From contig NZ_JBHSSW010000017.1 of NCBI RefSeq assembly GCF_042659465.1, positions 62,001-126,000 on the forward strand: a stretch of 64,000 nt of DNA, read 5' to 3'. Shown here in pieces: positions 52,902-61,357 of the stretch. Source of the DNA: Ponticaulis profundi. Lineage in GTDB: Bacteria > Pseudomonadota > Alphaproteobacteria > Caulobacterales > Hyphomonadaceae. The first letter of the stretch is position 1. Each line of letters opens with the position of its first letter. Both the position numbers and the translations under genes were made by a program. The notes beneath the pieces were generated by a model. That model was given only the letters and a program-made list of their open reading frames with translations. It was not told where the DNA came from and made no database searches.

Positions 52902-53438
52902 TCAGTCCACCGCCAGATTGGCAATCTGTTCGGATAAAACGCCATCGACAGCGGGGGCGATCTGATCAAGCTTCTGGAATGACGCCCCGGTGACGGAATA
53001 TTGGAAGGAAACCACACTCTCTTCTGGTGTGGTTTCATCTGTGTCAGGTGTGATGGTGACGGTCAGCACAGCGCTGACGCCCATAGCCTGCAGTGGGCCG
53101 AGCGGAGCCTCAAACCTCAGCATATGCTCTTCGCCATTGATGGTCCGCGCAATGACGCGACCATGTTCAACCCGGCCATCCGACCAGTCTTCCAGCCAAA
53201 CCCCGCCCGGATCCAGCTTGGTGATGTAGAGATTTTCAGCCGCACCGGAATAGGTGTGAGGCGCAGACCACCACTCACTGATCTCACCAACGCGGTCGTA
53301 AAGCTCCGCCGGTGCCAGAAGCGAGGTCCTCTCGAGTTTCAGTTCAAAGCCATCCGGCGCAGAGGCGGTGATCTCTGCCTTCGCGGCAGCCATAGACATC
53401 AGCGCAAGCGCCAGAAGGCCTGTCAGTTTGTATTTCAT
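52902..53438 (-). CDS. Exported SRPBCC/START-like protein
   Basis: 178 residues with signal peptide LTGLLALALMSMAAAKA. The mature part has the helix-grip pattern of SRPBCC proteins (PAELYDRVGEISEWWSAPHTYSG, GGVWLEDWSDGRVEHGRV). These bind hydrophobic ligands in a cavity. Exported members are uncommon but known. It ends seven bases from the XRE stop. Ligand unknown. Confidence 0.72.
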   Translation of the reverse strand: MKYKLTGLLALALMSMAAAKAEITASAPDGFELKLERTSLLAPAELYDRVGEISEWWSAPHTYSGAAENLYITKLDPGGVWLEDWSDGRVEHGRVIARTINGEEHMLRFEAPLGPLQAMGVSAVLTVTITPDTDETTPEESVVSFQYSVTGASFQKLDQIAPAVDGVLSEQIANLAVD

Positions 53439-53515
53439 CGCTGATCCCCGGGTTAAAACCGGAAAGCAGTCTGTCTTTAATTTTTGAAATAGGGAAGGGC
53501 GAACAGAGCTCGGAC

Positions 53516-53932
53516 TTACGCCGCAGCTGTATCGCTTTTCTGGGCTGCAGCCTGACGGGCTTTTTTGTGCTTGGCGATTGTGAACGCAATCGTTTCAAAC
53601 AGGGCGCGGATCTCGATCGGCTTGATCAGAAATTCGTCCGCACCATTGTCGAGACACTCACCGCGCAGATCCATCGCCGTGTCAGCCGTAACAACAATAA
53701 TAGGAACGTGACGTTTTTCGTCCGTGCGTTTCCGAATGCGACGAATGGCTTCCATGCCATCCATGCCAGGCATGCGCAGGTCCATGAGGATCATGTCAAA
53801 ATCATCCTCATCGATCATTCTCAGACCGGTCAGTGCGTCTTCGGCTTCATGCATATCAATATGGGCCGCAGACAGCATCTCGCCGACTACGCGTCTGTTC
53901 ATTGCATCATCTTCTACGAACAGGATTTTCAT
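53516..53932 (-). CDS. Single-domain CheY-like response regulator
   Basis: 138 residues, receiver domain only. Acidic pocket Glu7-Asp8-Asp9, phospho-acceptor Asp51 in MILMDLRMPGMDG, Thr in VVTADT and Lys in LIKPIE are all intact, so normal phosphorylation is expected. An Ala/Lys-rich tail follows. It lies 77 bases after the histidine kinase gene on the same strand and is its probable partner. In such pairs the regulator usually acts by protein contact. Confidence 0.9.
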   Translation of the reverse strand: MKILFVEDDAMNRRVVGEMLSAAHIDMHEAEDALTGLRMIDEDDFDMILMDLRMPGMDGMEAIRRIRKRTDEKRHVPIIVVTADTAMDLRGECLDNGADEFLIKPIEIRALFETIAFTIAKHKKARQAAAQKSDTAAA

Positions 53933-54009
53933 TCCAAGCCTAAAACGTAAACACCGACGACCATACTGTTAATAACATACCATTTCCATCCGATTAATAC
54001 AGTTGGAAA

Positions 54010-56529
54010 CTATACACCTAAATAGTGAGTTAATTCGTCGGTTTCTCGAGAATTGGGCGCAACCGAACGTTTAATATGCAGCCTTAACGCATCAAGGATC
54101 GCTTCAGGTGTGAAATCAGCGGCAATACACGAGTGTGTTTCTGCACTTTTTTCTGTGGCGTCCGATGGAGCTTTGAAGAGGAAATAATGGCTCTTCCCGG
54201 CGAGTTCTGTATTGGTGAAATCTGTGACCAGGGCGTCAGCATATTCAGCAATGGCGAAATCGAAACGTGAACTTTCGACGGCGTCTTTCAGCACCGCAGT
54301 TGAATCGACGATTTCAACGTCAGCGACCTCATCCGCGAAAAAGGCCTTGAAGATCATGCCTTCCATAAAGTCAGGCTGCAGGATCACGATCCGTGCCTGG
54401 GTGATCTCAGTCACCTGGCCCCGACCTTCAGCGCTGCTGTCCTCTGTCTGAGCGCCTGGCTCTGCAGGCTTCAGAATGTGCAGCGGGATGGTGACGACAA
54501 AGTGTGAGCCTTTGTCGATTTCACTTTCCACCTTAATGCTGCCGCCCATGGCCTCGGCAAAGCTCTGGCAGATGGAGAGGCCCAGACCCGTGCCTGCGTA
54601 CTGACGTGTCTTCGCGCCATCGACCTGGTGGAAAGGTTTGAAAATGTTTTCAAGCTCGGTCGGGGGAATGCCTATGCCTGTGTCACGTACGTCCAGCTGA
54701 AGCAGGTCGCCCTCTGGGGTCGAGCGCGTCTCAGCCTTCAGATAGACTTCACCTGATGAGGTAAATTTGACCGCATTTGAGAGCAGGTTGAACGCAATTT
54801 GCCGGATACGTTGACCGTCGGCCTCAACACGCGTTGCGCAGTTTTCATAATCACAATTGAAGGTCAGGCCTTTTTCGTCGGCCGTTTCCGTCCAGAGCAG
54901 GCACACATCTTCGAAGACTTTGTGGAGGTCCGTCTCGCTGGTTTCAATCGTCACGCGGCCGGTTTCGATTTTTCCGACGTCGAGCAGGTCGTCGACAATC
55001 GCCTTCATGGAATTACCGGCCGACAATACGACACGCAGTTTGTCTTTCAGCGTGTCTGAAAGCGTCTGATCCTGCAGAATAACCTGAGACATGCCCAGAA
55101 TACCGTTCAATGGCGTCCGGATTTCGTGGCTGGTCGTCGCAAGAAATTCTGATTTTGCCCGGTTGGCACGTTCCAGCTGCGTGTTTGTCTCATGCAGCTT
55201 GTCGTTCACAGAGCGGATTGTGTCGCGGCTGCGGCGAACCGAGATATATCCGGCGGTCATGAAGCCGAAGACGATCAGGCCGCCGCCAATGATGAAACCG
55301 AAAATCAGATTGCGCTGACGGCTTTTGACATTGGCAATCTCAATGGTTCGCTCCGCCTCATCGCGGCGTAACTGTTCGATACGAAGTCTTTGCGTTGCGA
55401 AATCAAATTGCGATGCCATGAGGGCGAGGTTCGCGGAACTGGCAATACTCAGAGACTCATCTTCCAGGCGCTTGAAAGCAGCCAGATGCTGGAGCGCCAG
55501 GTCATACCGCTCGAGGCGCCGGTAAATGTCATAGGCGGTTTCATGCATGTCGCGAAATGGCATGCTCGTTTGTTCGAGATCCTGACCGGCAAATGTACGC
55601 GAGATCAGCGCTTCCGCCTGTTCAACATCGCCGCGTGCCAGCGCGACCTGCGCCTTCACCCCCCAGAGAAAGGGCGCCCACTCGTTGTTGGAACTTTCCG
55701 GCAATTGCGCGAGGCCGCGATCCGCCGCATCGAGGGCGGCGTCCAGATCGCCATTCTGAAATTTCGTCTGGGCCAGATTGTTCAGGATGCGTGCGTTCAA
55801 GAGAGGTGAGTTGAACTGCTTCGCAATCTCCAGCGCATCATTATAGTGTTCAATGGCTTCATCAAATCGCTTCAGGCCACGCAGGGCGTTCGCGCGATTG
55901 TTATGTGTGACCATGCTGAAGCTCGGGTCTTCATCATAGGTCGATAATGCTTCGTCATAATAGGAAATGGCGCGTTCATTATCACGCGCATCATTATAGA
56001 TGCCGCCAATTTCCTGGAGCGTGATTGCCTGATAACGGGCGGAGCCGACTTCACGGAAGACGGCGTGTGCGGCCTGATAGTTTTCCAGCGCGCCCTGTAC
56101 GTTTCCGAGGGTCTGGTCAATACGACCTGCGGCGAGCAGAAGATCTCCGAGGATCTTTTCGTTGGTTTCCACGGTTTCAAGCGCAAGCAGGGCGGCTTCG
56201 ACAATCGGTTTGGCCTTGTCGGCATGATTGGTGCGGTTCAGCGCCTCGGACTGAAGCCAGAGCGCGGTCGCGTAGGCGATTGTTTTCTCGCGGGATTCGG
56301 GCAGGTCCTGGATCAGCGCTTCGGCTTGCTCAGCCTGAGCGAGTGCGTCTGAAGGCGATCCCATCATGGCGGCTTTTGAGGCCGCGAAGGCAGCATCAAT
56401 CTCGCGCATGGCCGGGTCGGATACTTGCGAAGTATCCGAGGTCGCGTCTTGCGCGAAAACCTCGCCTGATATGGCGGGGCTTAGACCCATGATGACGGCA
56501 AAGATCAGCGATCTTGAGGGCAATCGCAT
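54010..56529 (-). CDS. TPR-containing histidine kinase with degenerate C-terminal receiver
   Basis: 839 residues from ATG 56529 (GGAGG upstream). Signal peptide, then about 350 residues of TPR-like repeats (ERAISYYDEALSTY, DEAIEHYNDALEIAKQF) that should be periplasmic. One membrane helix lies near 406-430, HisKA with His468 in TTSHEIRTPLNG, N-box FNLLSNAVKFT and GTGLGLSICQSFAE. The last 130 residues look like a receiver fold without the phospho-Asp (FDFAIAEYADALV). The adjacent CheY-like protein may take the missing role. Ligand unknown. Confidence 0.88.
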   Translation of the reverse strand: MRLPSRSLIFAVIMGLSPAISGEVFAQDATSDTSQVSDPAMREIDAAFAASKAAMMGSPSDALAQAEQAEALIQDLPESREKTIAYATALWLQSEALNRTNHADKAKPIVEAALLALETVETNEKILGDLLLAAGRIDQTLGNVQGALENYQAAHAVFREVGSARYQAITLQEIGGIYNDARDNERAISYYDEALSTYDEDPSFSMVTHNNRANALRGLKRFDEAIEHYNDALEIAKQFNSPLLNARILNNLAQTKFQNGDLDAALDAADRGLAQLPESSNNEWAPFLWGVKAQVALARGDVEQAEALISRTFAGQDLEQTSMPFRDMHETAYDIYRRLERYDLALQHLAAFKRLEDESLSIASSANLALMASQFDFATQRLRIEQLRRDEAERTIEIANVKSRQRNLIFGFIIGGGLIVFGFMTAGYISVRRSRDTIRSVNDKLHETNTQLERANRAKSEFLATTSHEIRTPLNGILGMSQVILQDQTLSDTLKDKLRVVLSAGNSMKAIVDDLLDVGKIETGRVTIETSETDLHKVFEDVCLLWTETADEKGLTFNCDYENCATRVEADGQRIRQIAFNLLSNAVKFTSSGEVYLKAETRSTPEGDLLQLDVRDTGIGIPPTELENIFKPFHQVDGAKTRQYAGTGLGLSICQSFAEAMGGSIKVESEIDKGSHFVVTIPLHILKPAEPGAQTEDSSAEGRGQVTEITQARIVILQPDFMEGMIFKAFFADEVADVEIVDSTAVLKDAVESSRFDFAIAEYADALVTDFTNTELAGKSHYFLFKAPSDATEKSAETHSCIAADFTPEAILDALRLHIKRSVAPNSRETDELTHYLGV

Positions 56530-56628
56530 CCTGCCTCCTTTCCGGCTTGACTGCCAAGAATACAAGAACAGGTCTAAGAAATCCTTTAGATGATTGATTT
56601 GTATTGGGACGAATGACTAACAAAAGAT

Positions 56629-56656
56629 AACGGCCGCTCCAGAAAGAGCGGCCGTT
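56629..56656 (-). terminator. Hairpin after the S8 autotransporter gene
   Basis: AACGGCCGCTC and GAGCGGCCGTT form eleven perfect pairs around a six-base loop, 45 bases past the stop codon on the minus strand. The following TATCTTTTGTT is a moderate T-tract. Confidence 0.7.
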
Positions 56657-56700
56657 TACTATTTCTAGCTTTGTCGGTTCAGAAGAAAACTTCTGGCTGG

Positions 56701-59700
56701 TTAGTATCGAATACGGATCTGAGCGCCGAAAGAGAATTCATTCTCATCTGTGAAGCGCTGATCTGCAATCGTGGAACCGGAGCGCGTGAAGGCTGTGAAA
56801 TCACCCATGCCGTCGAACATTGGGACAGCATAAATCGCTTCCAGCATCAGATTGCGATCCGACTGATCAACCGCCCAGACCTGTGTTACCTGGCCCAGTT
56901 CACCCGTCTCGCGATCAACGACTTCGAGGGCCGTGAATTCCAGAGCACCATTCTCCAGCTGCAGAGGCTGTGCGATCGAGAAGCGGATCTGATCTGACTT
57001 CGAGAACAGACCGGATTTGTGCAGGCCGATCGCAAATGCGGAAGACTGCAGTCCCTCTTCAGAGATGGCGAGGAAATCGCCATCAAAGCGCGTTGCCCGC
57101 GTTTTGCCGAGCGTTGCCGAACCAGCCAGTGTGAAGCGGGCAGGCAGGTCAAACTCTGTTCCGAACGTGACCGCATCGGTGACCGAACCACCTTCCATCG
57201 CAAGAAGGCCCGTGCCCTGATCGCCGAGCAGGCTGTCTGCTTCCTGGAGCTGGGTGTAGTCCAGATTGAAGCGTAGCTTTTCGTTCGCCTGATAGTTCAG
57301 GGAAACACTCGCAGCCTGCGCTGAGTAATCCGCCATGTCACGGCCATCATCAATCCGAAGCTGTGTCAGCGGATCCAGATATGTGTGGTCATAGCTGGTT
57401 TCAGAAATCGAAGCAGACAGAGACAGGTTTTCACGAAGCGGCATACGCGCTGAGGCATATGATCCACCGGAGGCCAGGCCCAGCAGCGGGTTCACACCGC
57501 CCGATTCAATGTCGAAGTCGGAATAGAAGCCAAAGACATTGCTGCTGACGAGGCGTGATGCACCGTCGCCATAGCCCATACGCAGTTCCGTACCTGTGGC
57601 GGGTTCAGCCAGCACAACGTCGGTCTGGAATGGCAGATCACCGTCCCGGATGTCTGTACCCGGTGCGTACTGACGCGCGGTCATGGACATGGTCCAGTCA
57701 CCGTTCAGACCAAGCGGAGCCGAGAAGCCCTGCGTGTCGCCGAACGAGCTTCCACCGGTCGCCCAATCCACAAAACGCTGATGAAGGTGACGCTGGAAGC
57801 GGCGTTCACGCGCCAGACCATCGGCATCATTCGTCGCGCCGTAAAGCTGGGTCGACAGTGGAATACGGAAGTCACGATATGTGCCGCCGACCCGCTCAAT
57901 CGCAACAATATAGGCGCCGCGGTTTTCCATGCTCAGAACATTGGAACGCATGTAAGCATTCTGGATCCAGCGCGATGACTTGCCATTTGACAGGCGACCG
58001 TCTTCTGTTCGCGCGTGGTAGAAACGCAGATTATCCCAGGAGAGCGGAGAGAGCGCGCCTTCGACATTCAGCATGCCCCAGCCATACACGTCGTCCACGC
58101 CTTCTTCGCCGAGGTCCGTCGCAGACTGAAGGATCACATCGACGGTTTCTTCGCCATGCTGTTTCCACCAAGGCCATGCGCCATGGATCAGGGCAGCTGT
58201 GCCTGAGACAAGCGGCGCTGCGAAGCTCGTGCCGGACACGCGTGTCACACCACCTTCGCCGTCAGCAACGAGCATGAATTCGCCTGGTGCCACGAGGAAG
58301 TAATTCTTCAGCTTGTTTGCATCATCACAAACGCCGCCAATCACTGCACAGGCTTCGCCCGGTGTGTTCGACCAGCTGGCAATTTCGCCGTCCAGGCCCG
58401 TCGCGCCGACAAGGATGAGGCGCTCAAGCGCAGCTTCGTCATCCCAGTTGATATTGTTCAGCTGGACAACGCCGTCATTGCCTGCGGCTTTGACGAAAAT
58501 CGTGCCTTCACTGCTTGGGTCATTGACCACGTCGCTGAGAATGGACGACCAGTCTTCCGTCAGAACGTTTTCCGGAACACCGAGCGACATGTTGATGATG
58601 CGGGCGCCATTGTCGATGAGTTCGTAAATGCCGGTCTCAACATCTTCGAAGCCAGCAGATTTCGTTTCATCGAATGGATTGTAGGCCGCCACGCTTGCAT
58701 TCGGTGCAATGCCCATCAGGCCCTTGCCATCATGCGGCGCGATCATCAGTGAAATAACCGCTGAGCCGTGGAAATCGCCAGCCTCTGTCTCATAGCCACC
58801 TGTATAGATGATGTCCTGAGACAACAGCGTTTCGTCGGTGATGCCGAAGTCGAGCAGACCGATAACAGCTTCTGTGTTGTAGTCGTGATCCTGTGTCAGA
58901 GCAGGAGACCAGCTGACATCATTCATCCAGTGATCGACACGATCGACACCGGAGAATTGCATCAGGCCGTCATACCAGTCGACAAAGAACTTGGCGCGAT
59001 CCACGGAATCCAGATCGGCCAGCGATGACGGGTCTGATGGGTCGATGCCGTATTTGTCGAAGACGTCCTTGGCGAACCCTTGCCAGAAATCCTGGCCGGT
59101 CAGCATCGCAACAGGCACGCCAAACTTTTCCTGGCTCAGATTGTAGAACGTGCCGAGGTCAGAAAGAACCTGCTCATATTCTGCTTCTGTTGTCGGACCG
59201 AACGTATCGAGGTCACCCCAGAACGTATCCAGATCACCCCAGAAGGTATCGAGGTCACCCCAGAATGTATCGAGATCGCCCCAGAAGGTATCCAGGTCGC
59301 CCCAGAAAACCTGGAAATTGCCCCAGAATGTGTCGAGGTCGCCCCAGGAGCTGTCCAGATTACCGTTAAAGGTATCGAGATCGCCCCAGAAGGTGTCGAG
59401 ATCGCCGTAAGAGGCGTCGAGCGGTCCCTGAAATGTGTCGAGGTCACCCCAGAAGGTATCCAGGTCACCCCACAGGATGAACAGGCTGCCCATGAAGGTA
59501 TCGAGGTCGCCCCATTGAGCATCGATATTGTTCTCGAACGTGTCGAGGTCGCCCCAGAATGTGTCAAGGTCCCCCCAGAACGTATCCAGGTCTCCCCAGA
59601 AGGTGTCGAGATCACCCCAGAATGTATCAAGGTCGCCCCACTGGGCGCTGGTGCCGCCTTCGAATGTGTCCAGATCGCCCCAGAACGTGTCGAGGTCGCC

Positions 59701-60102
59701 CCAGCGCGCATAGGAACCCGTGCCGCTGAATGTGTCGAGATCTCCCCAGAATGTATCCAGGTCGCCCCAGAAGGCGCTATTCATACCTTCGAATGTATCG
59801 AGATCGCCCCAGAAGGTATCCAGGTCGCCCCAGAATGTGTCGAGATCACCCCAGGAGGCACCATTCTGCCCTTCGAATGTGTCGAGGTCTCCCCAGAAGG
59901 TGTCCAGATCACCCCAGAATGTATCGAGGTCACCCCATTGTGCCTGGAGTTCGCCTCGCTGAACGGTCAGCGCGCGCTCGGCCTGAACAGGCAGCGCGGA
60001 TTCGCGACGTTCAAACATCTGGTTTGCTGAGTCTGCAAATGCAGACTGTCCAAATGCCAGACCCGCAATAATAGCCGCAGAAGTTAGCAGTTTGGTTTTC
60101 AT
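56701..60102 (-). CDS. Subtilisin-type (S8) autotransporter with WGDLDTF heptad array
   Basis: 1,133 residues from ATG 60102 (GAGGGTT upstream; the longer frame is rejected because the signal peptide starts here). Signal peptide 1-23 (LTSAAIIAGLAFGQSAFA). Residues 56-301 are heptads, 25 of them exactly WGDLDTF. A spacer leads to a subtilase domain with Asp418 (GLLDFGI), His445 (DFHGSAV), Asn in KAAGNDG and Ser626 (SGTSFAAP), so the active site is complete. About 820-1133 is a probable outer-membrane beta-barrel ending in FGAQIRIRY. The protease is likely exported to the surface. The role of the heptads is unknown; adhesion, Ca binding or propeptide-like control are possibilities. Confidence 0.88.
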   Translation of the reverse strand: MKTKLLTSAAIIAGLAFGQSAFADSANQMFERRESALPVQAERALTVQRGELQAQWGDLDTFWGDLDTFWGDLDTFEGQNGASWGDLDTFWGDLDTFWGDLDTFEGMNSAFWGDLDTFWGDLDTFSGTGSYARWGDLDTFWGDLDTFEGGTSAQWGDLDTFWGDLDTFWGDLDTFWGDLDTFWGDLDTFENNIDAQWGDLDTFMGSLFILWGDLDTFWGDLDTFQGPLDASYGDLDTFWGDLDTFNGNLDSSWGDLDTFWGNFQVFWGDLDTFWGDLDTFWGDLDTFWGDLDTFWGDLDTFGPTTEAEYEQVLSDLGTFYNLSQEKFGVPVAMLTGQDFWQGFAKDVFDKYGIDPSDPSSLADLDSVDRAKFFVDWYDGLMQFSGVDRVDHWMNDVSWSPALTQDHDYNTEAVIGLLDFGITDETLLSQDIIYTGGYETEAGDFHGSAVISLMIAPHDGKGLMGIAPNASVAAYNPFDETKSAGFEDVETGIYELIDNGARIINMSLGVPENVLTEDWSSILSDVVNDPSSEGTIFVKAAGNDGVVQLNNINWDDEAALERLILVGATGLDGEIASWSNTPGEACAVIGGVCDDANKLKNYFLVAPGEFMLVADGEGGVTRVSGTSFAAPLVSGTAALIHGAWPWWKQHGEETVDVILQSATDLGEEGVDDVYGWGMLNVEGALSPLSWDNLRFYHARTEDGRLSNGKSSRWIQNAYMRSNVLSMENRGAYIVAIERVGGTYRDFRIPLSTQLYGATNDADGLARERRFQRHLHQRFVDWATGGSSFGDTQGFSAPLGLNGDWTMSMTARQYAPGTDIRDGDLPFQTDVVLAEPATGTELRMGYGDGASRLVSSNVFGFYSDFDIESGGVNPLLGLASGGSYASARMPLRENLSLSASISETSYDHTYLDPLTQLRIDDGRDMADYSAQAASVSLNYQANEKLRFNLDYTQLQEADSLLGDQGTGLLAMEGGSVTDAVTFGTEFDLPARFTLAGSATLGKTRATRFDGDFLAISEEGLQSSAFAIGLHKSGLFSKSDQIRFSIAQPLQLENGALEFTALEVVDRETGELGQVTQVWAVDQSDRNLMLEAIYAVPMFDGMGDFTAFTRSGSTIADQRFTDENEFSFGAQIRIRY
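59200..59937 (-). repeat. 21-bp coding tandem repeat (WGDLDTF heptads)
   Basis: 738 bases made of 34 heptad units plus one 8-residue unit. There are 25 exact WGDLDTF copies, the variants YGDLDTF and WGNFQVF, and seven interspersed divergent heptads such as EGQNGAS, EGMNSAF, EGGTSAQ, ENNIDAQ and QGPLDAS. The longest uninterrupted runs are five units, one in the middle and one at the C-terminal end. The codons differ between copies almost only at third positions (GGT/GGC/GGA/GGG, GAT/GAC, CTG/CTC/CTT, ACC/ACG/ACA). Confidence 0.97.
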
Positions 60103-60556
60103 AACCCTCACCCTTTGCGTCCGGAATTGACGCGAATAATCCGCTGATGCTCGCAAACCGAGTGAATGCAATTTATCGGCGAACCTGTGACATAGTAAAC
60201 AAAATTTTAATGTGAAGGATAAGTAACCCAGAAAAAACGTGTGGAAAAGTACATCTGTGCTCAAAACTACGCGTATTTGGCGAAAAGTGGCGAAAATGAT
60301 TGATTTTTTTATCTCGTTTAACGCGTTTTAAGTATACTAAACACGTTAATGGGAAAGAGTTAATATTAACACTTGCCAAGTTAACTTTTTAATTTCGGTA
60401 ATTTCAAAGGAAAGCGGGCTTTCAAACAGCTTCCCGAAAGGCGTTAACGAGTACGTATTTTAAGAGATGCTCAAGTAACGCGCTTGCGCGGGTCTGGTTT
60501 GACAAGCAGAGCAACAGGCTGGAAACAGACGGACGAAGGACATTGAAGAGGTTTTT
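60103..60556. promoter_or_regulatory. 454-base AT-rich intergenic region upstream of the autotransporter
   Basis: No credible gene. Compared with its surroundings it is AT-rich, and it holds seven TTAA tetranucleotides between 60318 and 60392, none with the 7-base spacing of a full CtrA site. It also has an AGTATACT palindrome at 60331-60338, a near-repeat GGCGAAAAGTGGCGAAAATG around 60280, and an imperfect inverted repeat around TTAACACTTG/CAAGTTAA (60366-60384). It must contain the promoters for the autotransporter and kdsB. Confidence 0.5.
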
Positions 60557-61357
60557 ATGCGCGTTCTGATTGTTGTGCCGGCCCGATACGGTTCGACCCG
60601 ATTTCCTGGCAAGCCACTTCAACTCATCGCTGGCCGTAGCATGGTCTCCCGCGTTGCGGACGTCGCCAGAGACGCCGCCCGACAGATGAACGGGGCTGAC
60701 TATGTGGTAGCGACCGATGATGAGCGCATTCTGACCCATTGTGAGCAGGAAGGTCTGAAGGCGGTTCTGACGCCGGAAAATGTTGCCACAGGCACAGACC
60801 GTGCACTCGCCGCCGTTCAGGCCTTAAACGTTCGTCCGGACGTTGTAATCAATCTGCAAGGTGATGCGCCCTTTACGCCCGCGGCTATGGTCGCAGCGAT
60901 CGGGAAGGCGGCGGCTGAAGGAGATGAAGACGTTGCCACGCCAGTTGTGCAGCTGAGCTGGGAGGCGCTCGACGATATGCGCGAGCATAAGAAGCTGGCA
61001 CCCTTCAGCGGCACCACATGTATCCGCGCTAAAAATGGTCGCGCGCTCTGGTTCTCCAAGAACATTCTCCCGGCGATGCGCAAAGAGGACAAATTGCGAC
61101 AGTCAGACGCGCTGTCACCCGTTCTGCGCCATATTGGACTATATGCCTATCGGCTTGAGGCCCTGGAGCAATTCGCCCGACTGCCCGAAGCGCATTATGA
61201 GGCGCTCGAGGGATTGGAGCAGCTTCGTATGCTGGAAAACGGCATGACCATTCGCGCCGTCCTGGTGGATGAGCCTGAGATCAGTATTGGGGGCGTCGAT
61301 ACGCCCGAAGACCTGGCCCTGGCAGAGCGGCTCCTGAAGGCACGCGGCCTGGCCTAG
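60557..61357 (+). CDS. kdsB: 3-deoxy-manno-octulosonate cytidylyltransferase
   Basis: Makes CMP-Kdo for lipopolysaccharide inner core synthesis in the cytoplasm. It has 266 residues. Nucleotide-binding N-terminus VVPARYGSTRFPGKPL, YVVATDDERI, INLQGDAPF and HIGLYAYRLEALEQF are all typical. AAGAGG precedes the start. It diverges from the autotransporter gene and its stop shares CTAG with the convergent permease gene. Confidence 0.95.
   Translation: MRVLIVVPARYGSTRFPGKPLQLIAGRSMVSRVADVARDAARQMNGADYVVATDDERILTHCEQEGLKAVLTPENVATGTDRALAAVQALNVRPDVVINLQGDAPFTPAAMVAAIGKAAAEGDEDVATPVVQLSWEALDDMREHKKLAPFSGTTCIRAKNGRALWFSKNILPAMRKEDKLRQSDALSPVLRHIGLYAYRLEALEQFARLPEAHYEALEGLEQLRMLENGMTIRAVLVDEPEISIGGVDTPEDLALAERLLKARGLA

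Noticed and set aside
59200..59937. Regularly spaced repeat that could suggest CRISPR
   Set aside because: The period is 21 bases without unique spacers and the repeat is in frame inside a protein gene.
59080..60030. 316-residue open frame on the plus strand and several NVSRSPQ-type frames
   Set aside because: They are antisense shadows of the 21-bp repeat: a repeat length divisible by three keeps every frame open. They lack start context and the minus strand encodes a coherent protein.
60173..60379. 68-residue minus-strand frame in the AT-rich region
   Set aside because: Composition is not protein-like, there is no ribosome site, and it runs into the autotransporter promoter region.
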